From Clostridia bacterium (GTDB taxonomy: Bacteria; Bacillota; Clostridia; Oscillospirales; CAG-272), in assembly GCA_029010655.1 (NCBI GenBank), contig JAQXKW010000067.1, forward strand, positions 1-5,263: DNA of 5,263 bases. Direction: 5' to 3'. The notes beneath the pieces are model-generated. The model made no database searches, was not told the DNA's origin, and saw nothing but the letters and a program-made list of their open reading frames with translations. The position numbers and the translations under genes were made by a program. Positions 1 to 4,243 of the stretch are shown here, one piece after another (the stretch's first letter is position 1; each line of letters opens with the position of its first letter).

Positions 1-938
1 CGGCGGGAAAAGGGCTCCTTGAAGAATGCAGAGTCCTGGGCGGCTGTGATACGGGTGATGCAAAAATCACAAAGGGCTATAATCTGCCCTGTAAATATGT
101 GATACATACGGTAGGTCCCGTATATAGGGACGGCAGTCACGGAGAAGAAACGCTTCTTCGGTCGTGCTACCGAAATTCCTTGCAGTTAGCCTTGGAATAC
201 GGGTGCGAATCTGTCGCTTTTCCCCTGATTTCCTCGGGGGCGTACGGCTATCCAAAAGATCAGGTTCTTAAATTCGCCATTCAGGTAATAAGCGAATTTC
301 TGTTTGAACATGAACTGACGGTGTATATCTGCGTCTATGATCGCTCATCTTATGACTTCAGTAAGAAGCTGTTTTCGGAGATAAGCGAAATCATCAATGA
401 TGATGATGTCGAAGATGATGATATCGAAGGGTATGGCAATAATCGCTTTGAAGACTGCGAGATTTTCGATTCCGAACCGTTCTTTGATAAACCTGCCCTC
501 AGGGAGTGCATTCCTACTCCTAATATGGCGGCTCCGTACAGCTCGGAAAGCTGCAGTGCAAAGGGAAAAACTCTTAAAGAGTACATGGAAACGATGGATA
601 AAACCTTTGCGTACAAGCTGTTTGACCTGATTGACGAGCGAGGTATGACCGACGTTGAGTGCTATAAAAAAGCCAACGTGGATAAGAAAACTTTCTCAAA
701 AATCAAGTGTAATCCCAAAACATATAAGCCGTCAAAGCAGACAGCCGTTGCTTTTGCAATAGCGTTGCGGCTCAATCTTGAGGAAACTCAGGATTTGCTT
801 GCTTCCGCAGGACTTACATTGTCCCGCAGCTTCGTTTTTGATAAAATAATCCGTTATTTCATTCAAAAAGAGGTATATGATATTTTTGAAATTAACGAGG
901 CGCTGTTTGAGTTCGACCAGGTTCTGTTGGGAGTGTAA
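1..938 (+). CDS. Macro-domain protein with acidic linker and XRE-like C-terminal domain (5' partial)
   Basis: The reading frame is open from the left edge (first full codon at 3) to TAA at 936-938, giving 311 visible codons. The true start and roughly the first 40-60 residues lie outside; the in-frame GTG at 99 is internal to a conserved strand and is not the start. Visible residues 1-95 match a MacroD-type macro domain: GGCDTGDAKITKGYNLP near residues 14-30, YVIHTVGP near 32-39, and the phosphate-binding loop SSGAYGYP at about 77-84. Such domains bind ADP-ribose and often remove it from proteins or from O-acetyl-ADP-ribose. The loop carrying the usual catalytic/ribose contacts (NAAN, GGGVD) is off the window, so activity cannot be judged. 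Next comes a very acidic linker (about 130-162) and a helical domain (about 200-311) containing DKKTFSKIKCNP and PSKQTAVAFAIAL, which resembles an XRE/Cro-like helix-turn-helix. DNA binding is inference. The ending FEINEALFEFDQVLLGV looks like a conserved family C-terminus, so this end seems intact. Confidence 0.9.
   Translation, partial: AGKGLLEECRVLGGCDTGDAKITKGYNLPCKYVIHTVGPVYRDGSHGEETLLRSCYRNSLQLALEYGCESVAFPLISSGAYGYPKDQVLKFAIQVISEFLFEHELTVYICVYDRSSYDFSKKLFSEISEIINDDDVEDDDIEGYGNNRFEDCEIFDSEPFFDKPALRECIPTPNMAAPYSSESCSAKGKTLKEYMETMDKTFAYKLFDLIDERGMTDVECYKKANVDKKTFSKIKCNPKTYKPSKQTAVAFAIALRLNLEETQDLLASAGLTLSRSFVFDKIIRYFIQKEVYDIFEINEALFEFDQVLLGV
399..428 (+). repeat. Tandem 15-bp repeat in the acidic linker
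   Basis: Two adjacent copies of GATGATGATRTCGAA (399-413 and 414-428) differ at one base (G408 versus A423). They are in frame and encode DDDVE followed by DDDIE. This looks like a small internal duplication that lengthened the acidic linker between the macro domain and the C-terminal domain without breaking the frame. Confidence 0.8.
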
Positions 939-980
939 ATAAGTCTCCCGACAAGCGACCATTTCAAATTAATAATTCAC

Positions 981-986
981 TATAAT
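981..986 (+). promoter_or_regulatory. Possible -10 box (TATAAT) ahead of the vWA gene
   Basis: A perfect TATAAT lies 56 bases before the vWA start codon. The region 15-20 bases upstream has no convincing -35 element: ACCATT is at the 17-bp spacing and GCGACC at the 20-bp spacing. The box is inside the left arm of the dyad at 982-1023. If transcription starts near 992, the new RNA could not form that hairpin. It could be a chance match in AT-rich intergenic DNA. Confidence 0.35.
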
Positions 987-1028
987 GTGATTGTAAGGCT
1001 GAGATGCCGGACAGTCACATTATTTTTT
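982..1028 (+). terminator. Hairpin with T-run between macro and vWA genes (terminator/attenuator or operator)
   Basis: Arms 982-994 and 1011-1023 pair over 13 bp with one G-T wobble. An inner GGC/GCC (997-999/1006-1008) sits in the loop, and T1024-T1028 follows. The shape is that of an intrinsic terminator for the macro gene, but the stem has only three G-C pairs, so termination would be weak. The T-run touches the AGGAGG of the next gene. As DNA, the same dyad could be an operator because it spans the TATAAT at 981-986. The sequence alone does not decide between these roles. Confidence 0.45.
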
Positions 1029-1041
1029 AGGAGGATTTATT

Positions 1042-1695
1042 ATGGAAAACAACAAAACGGAGCTGGTATTTATTCTTGACAGGAGCGGTTCCATGTCGGG
1101 GCTTGAGAGCGACACTATCGGCGGTTTCAATTCTATGATTGAGAAGCAGAAGAAACAGGACGGCGAGTGTTTTGTTTCGACCGTGCTCTTTGATGATGTC
1201 AGCAAGGTTTTGCACGACCGTGTGAAACTCCACGACATCCCAAAGATGACCGACAAAGATTACACAGTCAGAGGCTGTACCGCACTTTTGGACGCCGTGG
1301 GCGGCGCAATTCACCATATCGGCAACATTCATAAATACGCCCACCCCGAGGATGTTCCGGAGCATACCGTGTTCGTTATTATAACAGACGGTATGGAAAA
1401 CGCAAGCCGCCGCTATACCGCTGAAATGATTAAGCAGATGATTGAGCGTCAAAAGACAAAGTACGGCTGGGAGTTTCTGTTTATAGGCGCAAATATTGAC
1501 GCTGTGGCGACTGCGGCAAGCTTCGGTATAGACCGTGACCGTGCGGTAGATTACAATGCGGACGCAAAGGGCACCGAAATCCTCTATGATACTGTTGCCG
1601 AGGCGGTGTGCAATGTGCGAAGCAACAAACAGCTTGAGGAAGAATGGTGCGCCCCTATTGCCAACGATTATAACAACCGCGGGAAAAATAATTAA
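1042..1695 (+). CDS. Small von Willebrand A (TerY-like) protein
   Basis: This 217-residue protein is a single vWA domain with little else. It has no signal peptide or membrane segment, so it should be cytoplasmic. The metal-ion-dependent adhesion site is complete: D13-x-S15-x-S17 in LDRSGSM after strand one, T80 in RGCTALLDAVG, and D116 in VIITDGMEN. It should bind a divalent cation and, through it, an acidic side chain of a partner protein. The length and the lack of other domains fit the small bacterial vWA group that includes TerY, whose members are often found with kinases, PP2C phosphatases or ADP-ribose enzymes. The start is supported by AGGAGG at 1029-1034, seven bases before ATG. The gene lies 103 bases after the macro-domain gene on the same strand, with a hairpin and a possible -10 box between them, so co-transcription is possible but not assured. 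The partner and process are unknown. Confidence 0.88.
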   Translation: MENNKTELVFILDRSGSMSGLESDTIGGFNSMIEKQKKQDGECFVSTVLFDDVSKVLHDRVKLHDIPKMTDKDYTVRGCTALLDAVGGAIHHIGNIHKYAHPEDVPEHTVFVIITDGMENASRRYTAEMIKQMIERQKTKYGWEFLFIGANIDAVATAASFGIDRDRAVDYNADAKGTEILYDTVAEAVCNVRSNKQLEEEWCAPIANDYNNRGKNN

Positions 1696-1726
1696 GGGAC
1701 GGGTTTATGTATATATCCTTTCCTTA

Positions 1727-1758
1727 TGCGGTTCCTCCGCCGCTAGCCGCTAACCGCA
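1727..1758. repeat. Small GC-rich inverted and direct repeats between vWA and yigZ
   Basis: TGCGGTT (1727-1733) is the inverse complement of AACCGCA (1752-1758), giving a possible 7-bp stem with an 18-base loop. Inside it, GCCGCTA occurs twice in tandem (1739-1745 and 1746-1752), followed by a degenerate ACCGCAA. The block is more GC-rich than its flanks and directly precedes the bidirectional terminator. No function can be assigned. Apart from this block and the terminator, the intergenic stretch from 1696 shows nothing else. Confidence 0.4.
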
Positions 1759-1763
1759 ACTAC

Positions 1764-1799
1764 TGAAAACAGGCTGTCATTTATGACAGCCTGTTTTCA
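1764..1799. terminator. Bidirectional intrinsic terminator between convergent genes
   Basis: Arms 1764-1780 and 1783-1799 are perfect inverse complements over 17 bp, with only TT between them. The GC-rich core CAGGCTGTCA is flanked on both sides by an A4/T4 run, so RNA from either strand forms a stem ending in U4. It should end transcription of the vWA gene on the plus strand and of hflX-yigZ on the minus strand. The yigZ stop codon (TGA, 1797-1799 on the minus strand) is inside the right arm. Confidence 0.9.
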
Positions 1800-2429
1800 T
1801 ATTATCTTTGACGCTCTTTCCTCGTAGCCCACCGTTTCAACGGTGCCTTTGCCGTTGGTGATCTCCTTGACAAGAGCCGTTATTTCGTCTTCACGCCACG
1901 CTTCAATCGCCGCCGTTACGGTAACATTTTCCCCGAATTCCGAGCCGTCCTCCGAGGCACCGATAGCTTTCAGCTGTACGGTCAGTCTTTGGTAATCCGA
2001 GTAGCCCACCTTAATCTTCATTACGGCAAAATCCTCGCTGACGGCTATCCCCGCCGCATCAATCGCCGACTTTGCGGCGGCGCCGTATGCACGGACAAGC
2101 CCGCCTGCGCCTAAAAGCGTGCCGCCGAAATATCTTGTTACCACCACGCATAAATCGGTCGCTCCCGACATTTTCAGAACATTCAGCACCGGCATGCCGG
2201 CTGTGCCCTGGGGCTCTCCGTCGTCGGAATATCTCGCCCGTGCGCCGTTGTCAATATAGTATGCCCATACGTTGTGGGTTGCGTCGGAATATTCCTTTTT
2301 CTTTTCTTCGATAATTGCCTTCGCTTCTTCCTCTGCCCGGACGGGGGCGGCATAGCCTATAAATACCGATTTTTTTTCTTCAAGCTCCGCCACGGCGGCG
2401 CATTTAAGGGTTATCCGTTTATTCGTCAT
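1797..2429 (-). CDS. yigZ: YigZ/IMPACT-family protein
   Basis: The 210-residue protein has the usual family length and both halves. The N-terminal UPF0029/IMPACT domain (about residues 15-125) carries THNVWAY (51-57), the signature SDDGEPQGTAGMP (68-80) and VVVTRYFGGTLLGAGGLVRAY (about 95-115). The C-terminal DUF1949-type alpha/beta domain covers about 135-200. E. coli YigZ and eukaryotic IMPACT are the family references. IMPACT modulates Gcn2 signalling, but the biochemical role of the bacterial proteins is not settled; structural likeness to an elongation-factor G domain suggests nucleic-acid or ribosome contact. ATG at 2427-2429 is preceded by AAGGA eight bases upstream, in a tandem AAGGATT pair. 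The gene starts inside the last codons of hflX (11-base overlap), which implies one transcript and probable translational coupling. It ends within the hairpin shared with the convergent vWA gene. Nothing in the sequence looks broken. Confidence 0.93.
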   Translation of the reverse strand: MTNKRITLKCAAVAELEEKKSVFIGYAAPVRAEEEAKAIIEEKKKEYSDATHNVWAYYIDNGARARYSDDGEPQGTAGMPVLNVLKMSGATDLCVVVTRYFGGTLLGAGGLVRAYGAAAKSAIDAAGIAVSEDFAVMKIKVGYSDYQRLTVQLKAIGASEDGSEFGENVTVTAAIEAWREDEITALVKEITNGKGTVETVGYEERASKII

Positions 2430-3810
2430 AAATATAATCCTTAATCCTTCCGTAGAGCTTTTCGTCGCAGGTGAAGGTCACCTTAACGGTGCTGTCAAGA
2501 TAATCGGCGGTAACGCTTTCGCCGTCACGGTAAATCTGATTAAGAAGGGACATTTCACTCTGCGGCAAAAGCACCGTCACCGTGCGCTTGCCCTGACGGC
2601 ACAGGGACTCAAGGTGTCGTGCGAAATCGTCCGTTCCCTCGCCGGTAAGCGCCGAAATAAATACGAATTTTGAGCCGGAGGCGGCGGCAATCCGCTTCAT
2701 CTGAGCAAGGCGCCCGGCGTCCTCCACCTTGTCGCATTTGTTGAATACGTAAAGGGTAGGCTTGCCCGATGCATTAAGCTCCGAAAGAAGATTTTCCGTT
2801 ATAATCATTCTGTCCGCAAAATCTCCGTCGGAGGCATCGCAAACGATAATGAGAATGTCTGCAAGTCTCGCTTCGTCCAGGGTACTCCGAAATGCCTTTA
2901 TCAGATGGTGGGGCAGATTTTTAATAAAGCCCACCGTGTCCGTCAGCAGGATTTTTGTCCCTCCGGGCAGTTCATACTGCCTTGTGGTAGGGTCAAGAGT
3001 GGCAAACAGCCTGTCCTCCGCAAGAATTCCCGCACCTGTCAAAAGGTTCAAAAGGGTGGATTTTCCTGCGTTGGTATATCCCACAATAGCGCATTTTGTA
3101 ATGCCGGAACGCTCTCTCGCCTGACGGACGGTGGCACGGTTTTTCTCCACCTTCCGCAGTTCTTCCTCAAGCTGTGCAATTCTTGTTTTCAGGCGGCGGC
3201 GGTCGATTTCCAGCTTTGATTCGCCGGGACCTCTTGTTCCGATTCCGCCTCCCAGCCTTGACATGTCCTTGCCTTTGCCCATAAGTCTGGGAGCAGTATA
3301 TTTGAGCTGTGCCAGCTCTACCTGCAAGCGACCCTCTGAGCTTTGCGCCCGCATTGCGAATATGTCGAGAATAAGCATACTGCGGTCAAGTACCGATACC
3401 TCGGTCTCGATTGCGTTTTCGATTTCTCTTATCTGCGAGGGAGAAAGCTCAAAATCGAATACCACAAGCTGTGCTCCCGTGTTTTTGCATGCGTCGGAAA
3501 GCTCTGCCATCTTGCCTCTGCCTATCCCGAAACGGGGGTCGGGGGAGGGTCTCATTTGCGTAATAATAGCCGCAACGGACGCGCCTGCCGTGTCAAGAAG
3601 TCTTGATAATTCTTCAAGAGAGGAGAGACATTCTGCCTCGCCGCCCTGGGGAAAAACAGATACTGTAACAGCCTTTCTTACGGCAGAGGGAGCCACCTCG
3701 TGCAATTTGTTTCTTTCTTCTTTATCTTCAATCGGTTCTTCCTCTTTTACAGAGGTTTCAAAAACCTCAATATAAAAGGGAAGACCTTCGGGAATATTGT
3801 CTTTGTCCAT
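2419..3810 (-). CDS. hflX: Ribosome-associated GTPase HflX
   Basis: The 463-residue protein carries the complete HflX architecture. An N-terminal HflX domain (about 47-200) includes DPRFGIGRGK (91-100) and the hallmark RGPGESKLEIDRRRL (193-207). It is followed by a charged helix or coiled coil (about 205-235). The G domain has G1 GYTNAGKST (244-252), G2 threonine in ATLDPTT (270-276), G3 DTVGF (291-295), G4 NKCD (357-360) and G5 SAL (386-388). A short C-terminal domain follows (about 407-463). HflX binds the 50S subunit and, in bacteria studied, splits stalled or stress-inactivated 70S ribosomes using GTP. Residues 1-42 are an acidic extension rich in E, D and K, without recognised motifs. 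ATG at 3808-3810 is preceded by GGAGG only three bases away, an unusually short gap. No better in-frame start lies upstream, and TTG (residue 36) or GTG (residue 39) downstream lack good ribosome binding sites. The gene directly follows the rpmE terminator and overlaps yigZ. Confidence 0.95.
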   Translation of the reverse strand: MDKDNIPEGLPFYIEVFETSVKEEEPIEDKEERNKLHEVAPSAVRKAVTVSVFPQGGEAECLSSLEELSRLLDTAGASVAAIITQMRPSPDPRFGIGRGKMAELSDACKNTGAQLVVFDFELSPSQIREIENAIETEVSVLDRSMLILDIFAMRAQSSEGRLQVELAQLKYTAPRLMGKGKDMSRLGGGIGTRGPGESKLEIDRRRLKTRIAQLEEELRKVEKNRATVRQARERSGITKCAIVGYTNAGKSTLLNLLTGAGILAEDRLFATLDPTTRQYELPGGTKILLTDTVGFIKNLPHHLIKAFRSTLDEARLADILIIVCDASDGDFADRMIITENLLSELNASGKPTLYVFNKCDKVEDAGRLAQMKRIAAASGSKFVFISALTGEGTDDFARHLESLCRQGKRTVTVLLPQSEMSLLNQIYRDGESVTADYLDSTVKVTFTCDEKLYGRIKDYIYDE

Positions 3811-3813
3811 AAG

Positions 3814-3818
3814 CCTCC
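3814..3818 (-). promoter_or_regulatory. hflX ribosome binding site with very short spacer
   Basis: GGAGG on the minus strand ends three bases before the hflX ATG; five to nine bases is usual. It overlaps an out-of-frame ATG at 3818-3820 that would read 17 codons to a TGA inside hflX. The T-run of the rpmE terminator lies only a few bases upstream. The spacing suggests modest initiation or a start that differs from the one chosen. Confidence 0.55.
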
Positions 3819-3820
3819 AT

Positions 3821-3854
3821 GAAAAAACCGGAAAAGGGTAAACCCTTTTCCGGT
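3821..3854 (-). terminator. Intrinsic terminator after rpmE
   Basis: ACCGGAAAAGGG (3827-3838) and its perfect inverse complement (3843-3854) form a 12-bp stem with a four-base loop. On the minus strand the stem runs into a T6 tract (3822-3827, its first T shared with the stem base). It starts 16 bases after the rpmE stop codon. The strong stem and clean T-run make it a confident terminator for rpmE. Since hflX begins 11 bases beyond it, it may act as a partial terminator that sets the ratio of L31 to HflX. Confidence 0.92.
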
Positions 3855-3870
3855 CCTGTTTGATGCGTAA

Positions 3871-4086
3871 TTATTTTGCTGCTTCGAGACGCTTCTTGAA
3901 CTTGTCAACACGGCCGCCTGCATCAACAAACTTCTGTTTGCCGGTGAAGAAGGGGTGGCACTTGGAACAAACTTCAACTCTGATCTCGCCGTTTGCATCG
4001 CCCTTTGTGGAACGGGTTTTAACAGTTTCGCCGCAAGCACAGCGAATAGTTACTTCCTTGTAATCGGGATGAATTCCAGTCTTCAT
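3871..4086 (-). CDS. rpmE: 50S ribosomal protein L31, zinc-binding (C+) type
   Basis: The protein has 71 residues, the normal length of L31. It starts MKTGIHPDY, as expected for the family, and has the conserved CSKCHPFFTGKQKF (40-53) and GGRVDKF (57-63). Cysteines C16, C18, C40 and C43 make the zinc site of the C+ form; the C- paralogue used under zinc starvation lacks them. L31 sits at the central protuberance and helps bridge the two subunits. The frame is open for nine more codons to an ATG at 4111-4113, but that start lacks a ribosome binding site. ATG at 4084-4086 has AAGGAG eight bases upstream and gives the family-typical N-terminus, so it is chosen. The gene has its own strong promoter and its own terminator, fitting a highly expressed ribosomal protein. 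Confidence 0.97.
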   Translation of the reverse strand: MKTGIHPDYKEVTIRCACGETVKTRSTKGDANGEIRVEVCSKCHPFFTGKQKFVDAGGRVDKFKKRLEAAK

Positions 4087-4094
4087 TATTTTAT

Positions 4095-4100
4095 CTCCTT
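4095..4100 (-). promoter_or_regulatory. rpmE ribosome binding site (decides the start)
   Basis: AAGGAG on the minus strand lies eight bases before the ATG at 4084-4086. It selects the 71-codon L31 reading frame over the in-frame ATG 27 bases further upstream, which has only AT-rich DNA before it. Confidence 0.85.
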
Positions 4101-4123
4101 GAGTAATTTTCACAGTACATTGA

Positions 4124-4152
4124 ATTCTAACACATTTTTAATAATAAGTCAA
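4124..4152 (-). promoter_or_regulatory. Sigma-A-type promoter of rpmE
   Basis: On the minus strand TTGACT (4147-4152) and TAGAAT (4124-4129) are separated by exactly 17 bases, with TGT before the -10 box (extended -10). The predicted start is near 4117, giving a leader of about 30 bases. Upstream of the -35 (4153-4173) the DNA is almost pure A/T with A-runs, which could act as an UP element, as is common for ribosomal genes. Confidence 0.85.
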
Positions 4153-4186
4153 GATAATTTTTGTATTTTTTCAAAAAAGAAAGGCG

Positions 4187-4215
4187 TTGATAAAAGCGGC
4201 GGTGTGTGGTATACT
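4187..4215 (+). promoter_or_regulatory. Sigma-A-type promoter of the pepD-like gene
   Basis: TTGATA (4187-4192) and TATACT (4210-4215) have a 17-base spacer and TGG directly before the -10 box (extended -10). The predicted start is near 4222, leaving a leader of about 22 bases with AGAGGTGG (4231-4238) six to seven bases before the ATG. It is divergent from the rpmE promoter; the two -35 boxes are 34 bases apart. Confidence 0.83.
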
Positions 4216-4230
4216 GTCAGTAACTGTATA
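4210..4230. promoter_or_regulatory. Imperfect 21-bp palindrome over -10 and start site (possible operator)
   Basis: TATAC (4210-4214) is mirrored by GTATA (4226-4230), and of the ten pairs about the centre at 4220 eight are complementary. It covers the -10 box and predicted transcription start of the pepD-like gene, where a dimeric repressor would block initiation. No matching known operator is recognised. Confidence 0.4.
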
Positions 4231-4243
4231 AGAGGTGGCAAAA

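Noticed and set aside
99..101. GTG at 99 as the start of the macro-domain gene
   Set aside because: The frame stays open and conserved upstream to the window edge (ITKGYNLP before it), so the start is outside the window.
995..1010. GGCTGAGATGCC, resembling the CTGAGA motif of a TPP riboswitch
   Set aside because: The rest of the riboswitch (ACCCTTTGAACCTGAT-like segment and outer stem) is missing, and the next gene is not a thiamin gene. It is the loop of a simple dyad.
1027..1452. A 141-codon open frame on the minus strand opposite the vWA gene
   Set aside because: The plus-strand frame has a complete MIDAS and a good ribosome binding site; the antisense frame shows nothing recognisable.
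3131..3775. A 214-codon open frame on the plus strand opposite hflX
   Set aside because: It is low-complexity serine-rich sequence antisense to conserved HflX motifs, with no ribosome binding site or promoter of note.
4084..4113. Upstream ATG giving L31 nine extra residues
   Set aside because: It has no ribosome binding site, whereas the internal ATG at 4084-4086 has AAGGAG at ideal spacing and yields the standard L31 N-terminus.
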